The notes under the pieces are model-generated. The model worked only from the letters and a program-made list of their open reading frames with translations. It had not been told where the DNA came from and ran no database searches. This document shows, piece after piece, positions 1-7,262 of a stretch of DNA of 11,374 nucleotides. The stretch is from Candidatus Bathyarchaeota archaeon (GTDB lineage: Archaea; Thermoproteota; Bathyarchaeia; TCS64). The translations under genes and the position numbers were made by a program. The stretch is taken from contig JAGTQJ010000008.1 of NCBI GenBank assembly GCA_018396515.1, positions 8,134 to 19,507 of the forward strand. The letters are read 5' to 3'. Numbering within the stretch: position 1 is the first letter of the stretch; the number at the start of each line of letters is the position of its first letter.

Positions 1-1
1 C

Positions 2-3000
2 TTAACCCTCAAGCTGAGGTATGACTATAAGTTCGAGCTCCCACCCCTCCCGGACCTCGAGGAGGTGGATGTTCTCAGCTACCTTCAAGAGGTTTCAGCC
101 TCCTGTGGGGAGCTGGGGTGGAAGGTGGAGCGGGAGGTGGGGATCGGGCTCTTCTCCTTTTACAAGTTGGTGATGTATCAAGACCTCTCCGAGAATGCCG
201 AGGAGATAGCTAAGAACCCGATCATATCAGCTCTAGCCGGTATACCAAACCCGAAGCTGGTAAAGGAGCCTCTCCCTAGAGAGGATGAACTCGACGAGAT
301 ACTCGAGCCTAAGAGGATGTTCCAAGTCCTCGACGCCGACAGCAGCCAGCAGCTCTGCATCCAGTACGCTTTGAGGGGCCAGTCCTTCGTCATCCATGGC
401 CCCCCAGGCACGGGGAAGAGCCAGACGATAGCCAACATCATATCCGAGTTCATAGCCGCTGGGAGGAGTGTCCTATTCGTAAGCGAGAAGATGGCTGCCC
501 TAGAGGTGGTCTATAACAGGCTGAAGGAGAGAGGGCTGGACGACTTCTGCCTAGAGCTCCACAGCCACAAGGCGAATAAGAGGGAGGTGGTCGCTGAGCT
601 CAACAGAGCCCTGAACGAGCACCTGAAGCCAAGGGCTAGGCTATCCGAGGAGGAGCTGGAGAGGCTGAAGGAGAGGAGGGACCTCCTAAATGGCTATGTG
701 AAGGCCCTGCATATGGAGAGGCCACCCCTAGGGCTCTCAGCCTTCGATCTGCTCGGGTGGCTCGCCAAGCTTGAGGATACTCCGTTCATCCCGTCGGAGT
801 ATAAGGGACTCAAATCCCTCACACCCCATAAGCTCCAAGAACTTGAGAAACTGGTGAGAGACCTCTCAAATGTGTGGTACATCGCATTGGAGGAGAGGTT
901 TCCATGGAGGGGATGCAGGGAGGAGGCCTTCACCTCCGAATCCCGCTCCAGGTGGGCAACCCTGCTCAGGCAGCTCCTCGAGGCCTTGGGGGAGCTGGAG
1001 GCCATCAGAGGCTACAGCGAGATGCTGAGCCTAGGTACCCCCAGAACCCTTGGGGAGCTCGAGAGGTTGAAGGAGATCTCCATCCTAGTTTCAAGCTCTC
1101 CGAGGCCCCCGAGGAGATGGCTTGAGGGGGGAGGGCTGAAAGAGGTGGAGGTGGAGGCCCTGAAGAGGCTTGAGGGCTACTCCAAGTATTGGAGTTCCAG
1201 GGATAGGCTGATGAAGCTATACAGCCCAGGTATATTCAGGCTTCCAAGGGGGGTCGCGGATGAGGCCGAGAGGAGATGGGCGAGGGTAAAGGAGCTGTTA
1301 TCCCAGAACACAGGAGACGACGTGGACCTCACGAGGCTTGGAGAAGAGTTAGCCCCATATATGGAGGCCCTGCCCAGATGGATGGGGGAGTGGAAATCCC
1401 AAGCAGCTGAGATAGCGGGCATATTCGGCCTGCATGTGAAGATCGACTCGATAGAGAAGATAGCCAGGATGGCCGAGCTTGCAAGCCTCTGCGAGGCTAA
1501 AAACAGGCCAGAGGCGGAGTGGCTCGACGTAAAGGGCCTGAAAGAGGCGACGAGGACGATCAGGGAGGCGGAGGGGTTATATCTTCGCAGGGATGGCCTG
1601 AAAAAGGAACTTCTGGAAAGATATCATGATGATTTTCTAAACCTAGATCCAAAACCCATAATGGATTGGCTCGAGGGGCCGGGCAGCTCCCCATTCAGAT
1701 ACCTCAGACCCCAGTACCACAGGATCAGGAGCCTCCTCACAAGGATGAGCAGAGGACGAGAGCCTCTGAACAGGATTTTAGAGGATCTAAAGGCCGTTGA
1801 GGAGTTGAGGACCCTTGAGGAGGAGATAGCATCCCGTCGAGAAGAACTCAGGAGGGTAATGAAGTCATACTACAGGGATCCCACCCCCGACTTCAACTCC
1901 GCTGGGGAGGCCCTGAAGAACGCCTGGAAGGCCCTCAAGATAACAGGAGGGGGACGGATCCCCCCAGGGGTGGCCCTCAACCTCGCAGCTGGAAGCAGAC
2001 CCTCAGAGGAGCTTCTACTCGCCGGGAGGAGGCTCAGAGCCGCCCTGAACGAGTGGAGGCTGAGAACCCTTAAGCTGAGAGACCTTCTCCCATATGGGGA
2101 GCTTCCGAATACGGGTAAGCCTCTTACAAAGAGCTCCTTTGACATGGTGGCGGAATGGTCATCCGAGCTGGCTAGAAGGCTCTCCTCCCTGAATGAGGTA
2201 TGCGCCCCAGCATTATCATCGAGGACCTCCGATCACCCCCATTCCCTGATGGAGCTCATCTCCGACCTGAGGGAGGTGGAGGCCCTCCAGGCCTTTGAGG
2301 AGGCTGTTGAGGCAGAGTCTGAAGAGGTTAAAGCTATCTTTGGTAGGCGATATACCGGCATAACGACGGATTGGTCCTCGATCCTTGGGGATATAGATTG
2401 GTGTAAGAGGCTTCTAAGCATCCTAAAGGAGCCCCCACAGCCCCTCATAGCCTACGTCTCGGATGGAGGGCTCCCCACACCCCCTGATCCCGAGATTGGA
2501 CCAAGGCTGGAGAGGCTCTACGGGCTGATGAAAACCCTTGAAGACGGGTTCACTCAACCCCTATGGGGTAAGGATAGAGGGGCCCTAACCCTTGAGGAGA
2601 TCGGGGGGAAGGTCTCCGAGCTGCTCTCCAGACTGGATGAGCTCCAATCCTGGGTGGACTTCAAGAGGATCACGTCGGACCTGGAGGGGAAAGGGCTCGG
2701 AGGATTCCTGAGGAGACTATTGGAACTTAAGCCCGAGGCCTCAAGGCTGCTGGATGTTTTCCATAAGTCCATGTACAGCGGCCTCATAGACCTCATCTTC
2801 CAAGAGGAGCCCATCCTGAGAAGCTTCAGGGGGCAGAGGCATGAACAGCTGATAAGGGAGTTTCAGGAGCTGGACCAGAGGTTCATCTCCCTCTCAGCCT
2901 CCCGCGTCATAGAGAAGGCCAATGAGCAGAAGCCTCAGGGAGTCTTCCTACAGGTCCCGGACTCCGAGATAGCCATACTGAGGAGGGAGGCCCTCAAGAA

Positions 3001-5032
3001 GGGCCGACACATGCCCATCCGAAACCTCTTCGAGAGGATCCCGACCCTCCTCAAGAGGCTTAAGCCCTGCCTCCTCATGAGCCCCATCTCGGTGAGCCAG
3101 TTCCTCTCTCCAAAGCTCCGCTTCGACCTGGTGATCTTCGATGAGGCCTCCCAGATATGCACAGAGGACGCGGTGGGAGCCATCTATAGGGGGGACCAGC
3201 TGGTCGTGGCCGGTGACAACAAGCAGCTCCCTCCAACCCCATTCTTCCAGTACTCTCTGGATGAGGATTTCGATTGGGATGAGACATTAGATTACGAGCT
3301 CGATGTCTTCGAGAGCGTCCTGGATGAGTGTCTAGCCATAGGGCTGCCCGTAAATATGTTAAGATGGCATTATAGAAGCAGGCATGACTCCCTGATAAAC
3401 TTCTCAAACGAGAGGTTCTACGAGAGGAGGCTGAACCTCTTCCCCCATCCGGGGAGGAGGGACCCGAGCCTCGGCGTCAAGTTCATCTACGTCCCTGACG
3501 GGGTCTACGACCGGGGCGGGGCTAGGAACAATCCCAGGGAGGCCGAGGTGGTGGCGGACCTCGTCTTCGAGCACTTCAAAAACTTCCCCGACAAGACCCT
3601 CGGAGTCATAACATTCAACATAAGCCAGATGAACACCATCCAAGATGTGATAGAGCAAAGGCTTAGGGATCACCCCGAATATGAGAGGTTCTTCGTCGAG
3701 GACCGACTCCAGGGATTCTTCGTTAAGAACCTCGAGAACGTGATGGGCGATGAGCGTGATGTGATAATCTTCAGCGTAGGATATGGCTATGATCATAATG
3801 GCCGTATGACGCTGAACTTTGGACCCCTCAACAAGCCTGGGGGTGAGAGGAGGCTGAACGTCGCTATAACCAGGGCCAGGGAGAGGGTCATAATAGTGAG
3901 CTCTATAAAGGCCTCAGATATCGATATAGATGCAACAAAGGCCCCCGGTGTCCACCATCTCCACGGCTACCTCCTATATGCTGAGAGGTTATCCGAGGCC
4001 TATCAACAGGCAGAAAGGGGAGGGGAAGGGCCCACCAACCCACTGGAGGAGGACATCTTATCCGAGCTTAAAAGGATGGGCTATGAGGCAGCCGTCGGGG
4101 TTGGCCCAAGCTCCTTCAAGATCGACATAGGGGTCAAAGATCCCAATAACCCAGATAGGTTCATTCTAGGCATCCTACTGGATGGTGAGAACTACCGCTC
4201 TGCATATACAGCTAGGGACAGGGACCGCCTGAGGCAGCAGATACTGGAAGGGCTGGGATGGAGGATACACAGGATCTGGTCCCCGGACTGGGTTCACAGG
4301 AGGGAGACTGAGGTTAAGAGGCTGAAGTCAGCCATTGAAGGGGCTCTACAGCCGCGTGGAAGATCCGCTGCCAGCAGGCCCACCACACCGCAGAGTGTAT
4401 CCCTAACTAAGAGAAGCGTCCATGTGAAGGTTACAGAGACGGCCGGGTCGAGCCTCCCGGGAGTTGAGACATACAGACCGACAAGGCTCAAGGCTAGGCG
4501 CATCGCCGTTAGGGGAAATAACCCAAATATGGGGGGATTAATCCGCCAGTATCGTGAGAGGGTTAAGGAGCTCCTCCCAATCCTAGTTGAAAGGGATGGA
4601 CCCATTCATCTCGAGCATGCCTACCTTCGCATAAATAGGGCTCTAGGCCTCAAGCCCCAGGATGAGTTGAAGGATGCCTTCCTTGAGGAGGCGAAGAACC
4701 TCCATAAAAGGGGCAGGCTGGTAATAAGGGGTGGCTTCCTCTGGGCCAAGTGGCCTATGGAGGTGAGGATAAGAGTCCCATCCCAGAGCCTAGAAAACTC
4801 CTTCAGACCATTGAGGTTCATACCTCCGGAAGAGTTAAGGGCCGCCATCACCCTACTGGCGGGCTACTCCATAGGCGTGGGAAGGGAGTCCCTGATCAAA
4901 GAGACAGCCCGCCTATTCGGCTTCAAGAAGCTCACGAGGACCATCAGGGAAGAGCTGGACAAGATTCTGGAAGGTTTAATCAAAGAGGGGACCCTAACCA
5001 GCATAGAGGGATATATAACCATAAATAGATAA
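2..5032 (+). CDS. Giant SF1 helicase-nuclease (DUF4011 remnant, AAA_11/12 helicase, MTES_1575 nuclease, DUF3320), N-terminus missing
   Basis: The reading frame is open from the left edge to TAA at 5030-5032 (1676 codons), so the true start lies upstream. The GTG at 65 is probably internal, because residues before it (LRYDYKFELPPLPDLEE) match the end of a DUF4011 domain. Visible in order: Q-motif-like DSSQQ and Walker A GPPGTGKSQ (from 398); motif Ia SEKMAALEVV; a long charged, helix-rich and leucine-rich insert (about 650-2900), probably coiled coil; Walker B DEAS (3140); GDNKQLPPT (3212); WHYRSRH (about 3366); GDERDVIIFS; and NVAITRARERV (3857). Next comes a PD-(D/E)XK nuclease of the MTES_1575/Vsr-like type (about 4043-4330) with KIDIG, GILLDG, RDRDRLRQQ and RIWSPDW. 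A winged-helix-like stretch and DUF3320 (4802-4990) follow. Proteins of this architecture have been linked to anti-phage defence (the 'hhe' type, from memory). The expected role is ATP-driven translocation on DNA coupled to cleavage. The substrate is unknown. Confidence 0.93.
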   Translation, partial: LTLKLRYDYKFELPPLPDLEEVDVLSYLQEVSASCGELGWKVEREVGIGLFSFYKLVMYQDLSENAEEIAKNPIISALAGIPNPKLVKEPLPREDELDEILEPKRMFQVLDADSSQQLCIQYALRGQSFVIHGPPGTGKSQTIANIISEFIAAGRSVLFVSEKMAALEVVYNRLKERGLDDFCLELHSHKANKREVVAELNRALNEHLKPRARLSEEELERLKERRDLLNGYVKALHMERPPLGLSAFDLLGWLAKLEDTPFIPSEYKGLKSLTPHKLQELEKLVRDLSNVWYIALEERFPWRGCREEAFTSESRSRWATLLRQLLEALGELEAIRGYSEMLSLGTPRTLGELERLKEISILVSSSPRPPRRWLEGGGLKEVEVEALKRLEGYSKYWSSRDRLMKLYSPGIFRLPRGVADEAERRWARVKELLSQNTGDDVDLTRLGEELAPYMEALPRWMGEWKSQAAEIAGIFGLHVKIDSIEKIARMAELASLCEAKNRPEAEWLDVKGLKEATRTIREAEGLYLRRDGLKKELLERYHDDFLNLDPKPIMDWLEGPGSSPFRYLRPQYHRIRSLLTRMSRGREPLNRILEDLKAVEELRTLEEEIASRREELRRVMKSYYRDPTPDFNSAGEALKNAWKALKITGGGRIPPGVALNLAAGSRPSEELLLAGRRLRAALNEWRLRTLKLRDLLPYGELPNTGKPLTKSSFDMVAEWSSELARRLSSLNEVCAPALSSRTSDHPHSLMELISDLREVEALQAFEEAVEAESEEVKAIFGRRYTGITTDWSSILGDIDWCKRLLSILKEPPQPLIAYVSDGGLPTPPDPEIGPRLERLYGLMKTLEDGFTQPLWGKDRGALTLEEIGGKVSELLSRLDELQSWVDFKRITSDLEGKGLGGFLRRLLELKPEASRLLDVFHKSMYSGLIDLIFQEEPILRSFRGQRHEQLIREFQELDQRFISLSASRVIEKANEQKPQGVFLQVPDSEIAILRREALKKGRHMPIRNLFERIPTLLKRLKPCLLMSPISVSQFLSPKLRFDLVIFDEASQICTEDAVGAIYRGDQLVVAGDNKQLPPTPFFQYSLDEDFDWDETLDYELDVFESVLDECLAIGLPVNMLRWHYRSRHDSLINFSNERFYERRLNLFPHPGRRDPSLGVKFIYVPDGVYDRGGARNNPREAEVVADLVFEHFKNFPDKTLGVITFNISQMNTIQDVIEQRLRDHPEYERFFVEDRLQGFFVKNLENVMGDERDVIIFSVGYGYDHNGRMTLNFGPLNKPGGERRLNVAITRARERVIIVSSIKASDIDIDATKAPGVHHLHGYLLYAERLSEAYQQAERGGEGPTNPLEEDILSELKRMGYEAAVGVGPSSFKIDIGVKDPNNPDRFILGILLDGENYRSAYTARDRDRLRQQILEGLGWRIHRIWSPDWVHRRETEVKRLKSAIEGALQPRGRSAASRPTTPQSVSLTKRSVHVKVTETAGSSLPGVETYRPTRLKARRIAVRGNNPNMGGLIRQYRERVKELLPILVERDGPIHLEHAYLRINRALGLKPQDELKDAFLEEAKNLHKRGRLVIRGGFLWAKWPMEVRIRVPSQSLENSFRPLRFIPPEELRAAITLLAGYSIGVGRESLIKETARLFGFKKLTRTIREELDKILEGLIKEGTLTSIEGYITINR

Positions 5033-5282
5033 TTATACATGAGGTAGATACATAAATCTTGAATTAAAAAGGAGCGTCTGAGGTATTCTAAAATCAAAGG
5101 ATTGAATTTTATCATTTTTCAAGGAAGTAGTCTAAAGGAGGCGAATTTATTTAGATAATTTATATTAATTTAATTTGATTGCAGATCCTGCCAAATTCAC
5201 TCTCAAAGCAGCCCTCACGTTCCCAAAGGCCAGCTGATAAAGCAGCCGAGAAAGGCAGCTTCCGTTGAATGGAGCGTTTTAA
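5033..5282. other. AT-rich intergenic gap with a GC-richer patch of AAAG(G)(C)CAGC repeats
   Basis: No coding frame with recognisable similarity is present. The left part (5033-5180) is AT-rich. The right part (about 5198-5260) is GC-richer and holds four variants of one short word: AAAGCAGC at 5205 and 5239, AAAGGCCAGC at 5225, and AAAGGCAGC at 5251. On the minus strand this patch lies directly downstream of the tRNA. It could be tRNA trailer, an uncharacterised small RNA or chance. I find no C/D or H/ACA boxes. Confidence 0.3.
5107..5119 (+). terminator. Possible T-rich terminator of the helicase gene
   Basis: Two short T-runs (5107-5110 and 5115-5119) lie about 75 nt past the helicase stop codon. 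Archaeal RNA polymerase terminates at T-rich tracts without needing a hairpin. The placement between the helicase and a convergent tRNA gene fits, but the signal is weak. Confidence 0.3.
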
Positions 5283-5360
5283 TGGCGGGCCCGATGGGAC
5301 TCGAACCCATGTTCTCCGGCTCCGGAGGCCGGTGCCTTATCCAAGCTCGGCTACGGGCCC
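5283..5360 (-). tRNA. tRNA-Arg (anticodon CCG), CCA encoded
   Basis: Read on the minus strand this folds as a full cloverleaf with no intron. Acceptor GGGCCCG pairs with CGGGCCC. U8 and A9 are followed by D stem GCC/GGC with GG in the loop. Anticodon stem CCGGC/GCCGG encloses the 7-nt loop CUCCGGA, giving anticodon CCG (5323-5325) for CGG codons. The variable loop has five bases, and T arm AUGGG/CCCAU encloses UUCGAGU. The discriminator is G, and CCA is encoded in the genome (5283-5285). All arms pair perfectly. It points toward the helicase gene (convergent) and away from the dimethylargininase gene (divergent). Confidence 0.97.
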
Positions 5361-5382
5361 TGAAATCTTTTACAGTGTCCAC

Positions 5383-5417
5383 TATTAATTGAATACATCG
5401 CTGACTTCTAAATTTAA
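5383..5417 (-). promoter_or_regulatory. Candidate TATA region for tRNA-Arg
   Basis: Upstream of the tRNA 5' end (5360) there are two AT-rich boxes on the minus strand. TTCAATTAATAG (5383-5394) sits about 28 nt upstream and would start transcription at the mature 5' end. TTAAATTTA (5409-5417) sits about 53 nt upstream and would give a leader of about 25 nt. I cannot choose between them by eye. Confidence 0.3.
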
Positions 5418-5506
5418 CTAGTATTGATAAAATCCTTCGAATGAAGATGGGGGTGTCAAGGAGGGGCTTATCCTCAGTTCATCTTTAACCACTGGATAAT
5501 TCCTAA

Positions 5507-5514
5507 TTTTAATA
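5507..5514 (+). promoter_or_regulatory. TATA box of the dimethylargininase gene
   Basis: TTTTAATA(T) is centred about 28 nt upstream of the ATG at 5539, the spacing expected for a leaderless archaeal transcript. No Shine-Dalgarno sequence precedes that ATG (only TTTTTGGG), which agrees with leaderless initiation. Confidence 0.5.
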
Positions 5515-5538
5515 TGTTGGAGTATTTTTGTTTTTGGG

Positions 5539-6300
5539 ATGGATTTGATTGGTAGGCGTGCGCTTGTTAGGGAGCCGGGGGATAGTTATGGAAGGTGCAT
5601 ATCCTCCCATCCTCTGAGGCATATGATCGATCTTAAGCTTGCTCGGGAGCAGCACCGGAATTATTGCAGGATCCTAGGCGAGCTTGGCCTTGAGGTGATC
5701 CATCTCCCCAGGGATGACCTGCTACCTGATTCCTGCTTCGTTGAGGATAACGCCGTGATACATGGGGATAGGGCGCTTATCTGCAGGATGGCTAGGGAGA
5801 GCAGGAGGGGTGAGGAAGAGGCTGTGGAGGAGTTTCTTAAGGGTTATCTGAGGGTTAAGAGGGCCACTCCTCCGGCCACCGTGGAGGGTGGAGATGTCAT
5901 CCACCTCCGAGACCGGCTTATTAGCGGGGTGACTGAGCGCACAAATATGGAGGGGGTCGCCCAGATGAGAGACTGGCTCGAGGTCCCCGTCGATATCATA
6001 GTGGATCCGAGGATTGTACATCTGAAGAGCTATGTCACATATCTGGGGGACGATGTGATGATCGCCACAAGGCCCTACGCCCGACACCCAGCCCTTGAGG
6101 GGTTCAGGGTTCTGGTCGTTCCAGATGAGGAGGCCTATGCGGCCAACACCCTGACCATAGGTGAGACGGTCCTGATGCCTGAGGGCTGCCCTAGATCTCA
6201 TGAGATTGTCAGGGAGGCTGGGTTTGATGTCATCCCCCTATCTATGACAGAGTTCGAGAAGTGTGAGGGCGCCCTGACATGCCTATCCCTGATCTTCTAG
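5539..6300 (+). CDS. ddaH: Dimethylargininase (DDAH)-family amidinohydrolase
   Basis: The 253-residue protein matches the usual size of bacterial and archaeal DDAH (about 254). It has the guanidino-modifying-enzyme catalytic set: Glu116 in VEGGDV, His161 in IVHLKSY and the nucleophile Cys248 in the C-terminal GALTCLS. The substrate-side segment DSCFVED (64-70), with acidic residues that grip the guanidinium, is intact. DDAH hydrolyses N-omega-methylated arginines to citrulline plus methylamines through a covalent Cys intermediate, in the cytoplasm. Relatives in this fold act on free arginine or other guanidino compounds, so the in vivo substrate is not settled. The ATG at 5539 is supported by a TATA box at leaderless spacing. 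The gene stands alone: it diverges from tRNA-Arg, and the following toxin-antitoxin pair has a different base composition. Confidence 0.88.
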   Translation: MDLIGRRALVREPGDSYGRCISSHPLRHMIDLKLAREQHRNYCRILGELGLEVIHLPRDDLLPDSCFVEDNAVIHGDRALICRMARESRRGEEEAVEEFLKGYLRVKRATPPATVEGGDVIHLRDRLISGVTERTNMEGVAQMRDWLEVPVDIIVDPRIVHLKSYVTYLGDDVMIATRPYARHPALEGFRVLVVPDEEAYAANTLTIGETVLMPEGCPRSHEIVREAGFDVIPLSMTEFEKCEGALTCLSLIF

Positions 6301-6341
6301 GATCTCTTTGAAACCGAGAAGCATTTCTTCAAATAAGGCCA

Positions 6342-6785
6342 TTGGAGTTAGATATAGGGCTTCATATAAAGTTTGAACGTGATATGCTGGAAGGGGCTGT
6401 AAAGGAGCTTGGAAAGCTATTCGAAAATGAGGAGAATGTTTTAGTTGCCTATCTTTTCGGATCCTATTTAAGGGGAGATCAAACTTCTAGAAGTGACATT
6501 GACATAGCTATATTACTTTATGAAGTCCCTAAAAAACCTCTTGAATATTATTTACACCTTATTAATATTCTTACTGAGGTGCTGGGAGATGATGTTGATT
6601 TAACTATCCTAAATCTCGCTCCACCCCTCTTGAAATTTCAAATAATAAAAAATGGTAAAATTATTTATTGTAGAAGCGATAGATCTAGAATAAATTTTGA
6701 GGCGAAATATATATGTGAATATTTGGATTTTAGAAGAGCTATGGAGAGGTATGATGAATGTGTGATGAAGCAAATTCTGAAATAG
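6342..6785 (+). CDS. mntA: MNT-domain nucleotidyltransferase (MntA-like antitoxin)
   Basis: 147 residues. The minimal nucleotidyltransferase motif GS-x10-D-x-D is complete: G40-S41, then D52 and D54 within SRSDIDIAILL, with a third carboxylate at D86 in DDVDLTIL. The C-terminal helix (YICEYLDFRRAMERY) is typical of antitoxins paired with HEPN toxins. In characterised MntA-HepT pairs this enzyme transfers AMP to a tyrosine beside the HEPN active site and so silences the RNase. A HEPN gene follows at once, overlapping by 28 nt, so the same job is inferred here. The start is uncertain: TTG at 6342 or ATG at 6384. Both keep the active site, and neither has a strong Shine-Dalgarno. Much of the gene is strongly AT-rich (about 30% G+C at 6541-6600 by hand count), unlike both neighbours. 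Confidence 0.88.
   Translation: MELDIGLHIKFERDMLEGAVKELGKLFENEENVLVAYLFGSYLRGDQTSRSDIDIAILLYEVPKKPLEYYLHLINILTEVLGDDVDLTILNLAPPLLKFQIIKNGKIIYCRSDRSRINFEAKYICEYLDFRRAMERYDECVMKQILK
6743..6750 (+). promoter_or_regulatory. Ribosome binding site for the HEPN gene
   Basis: GGAGAGGT lies 7 nt before the ATG at 6758, inside the end of the nucleotidyltransferase gene. It favours the 6758 start over the downstream in-frame ATG at 6800, which has no such site. This suggests coupled translation of the pair. Confidence 0.45.
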
Positions 6786-7209
6786 ATAAAACACTGATAA
6801 TGACAAAATTAAGTAAACTTAAACAATATATAAAATATTTAAAGGATGTTGGAAAAACCCCCTTGAAAGATTTCAAAACAGATTTTTTGATAGTGGAGCG
6901 GCTGAAAGATATCTCCAGGTTTCAATCGAGTGTGTCATAGATATCGGCAATGAGATCATCTCCCTACTTCAACTCAAAAGGCCTGAACGCTATGGGGATG
7001 TCCCAAGCATATTGGCCGAGGCCGGGATAATCCCGGAGGATTTTGAAAGTGTAATGGCGTCGATGATAGGATTCAGAGATCTCCTCATCCACGACTATGC
7101 GTCAATAAACCTAGAACTTGTCTATGAATTTCTACAAACGAAGATATCAGATTTTGAGATATTCTCCAGATACATTGCCAAGTGGTTAGAAGGTTTAAGT
7201 AGACATTAA
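6758..7209 (+). CDS. hepT: HEPN-domain RNase toxin (HepT-like, DUF86), split by a -1 frameshift
   Basis: The first part, from ATG 6758, reads KLSKLKQYIKYLKDVG, the family's N-terminal helix, and would stop at 6938-6940. The second part is in the -1 frame and reads AAERYLQVSIECVIDIGNEI, then GFRDLLIHDY, then TAA at 7207-7209. Joining them at the T-run 6883-6888 gives one 150-residue protein of normal HepT length. In that protein the catalytic R-x4-H-x-Y (R107, H112, Y114) is complete. Family members have N after the R; here it is D. The second part has no ATG, GTG or TTG before 7012, which falls after the conserved ERYLQ helix, so it cannot be made whole on its own. The join lies on TTTTTTG with TTT and TTG in the upstream frame, a permissible -1 slippery heptamer. 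HepT is a metal-independent RNase toxin. Programmed frameshift, pseudogene and sequencing error are all possible. Confidence 0.8.
6883..6889 (+). other. In-frame -1 slippery heptamer (T TTT TTG) in the HEPN gene
   Basis: The heptamer fits the X XXY YYZ rule in the upstream reading frame. Slipping back one base moves decoding from TTT-TTG to TTT-TTT and enters exactly the frame that encodes the rest of the HEPN domain. One extra T in the run would also restore the frame. Confidence 0.5.
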
Positions 7210-7262
7210 CATGCTGGGATTCAACTACTTTATAGGTTGGCCACCTTCACTCTTTCGATCGA

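Noticed and set aside
3404..3796. 130-residue open frame on the minus strand
   Set aside because: It lies wholly within the conserved helicase motifs on the plus strand and is a product of the gene's codon bias. No recognisable domain.
5283..5310. tRNA 3' end as an att site with a second copy nearby
   Set aside because: I looked for a duplicate of the T-arm/acceptor segment and saw none in the window. A partner copy could lie outside it.
5361..5538. Small C/D-box RNA (ATGAAGATG near 5440, CCTCAG near 5472)
   Set aside because: Neither box matches RUGAUGA or CUGA, and no C'/D' pair is present. The short GAGG/CCTC stem is expected by chance.
5722..6201. 159-residue open frame on the minus strand
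   Set aside because: It is antisense to the dimethylargininase core, which has a full active site. No domain or promoter of its own.
6886..7209. HEPN C-terminal half as an independent gene from TTG 7012
   Set aside because: The TTG falls in the middle of the domain and would drop the conserved ERYLQ helix. The frame upstream is open and clearly homologous but has no start codon.
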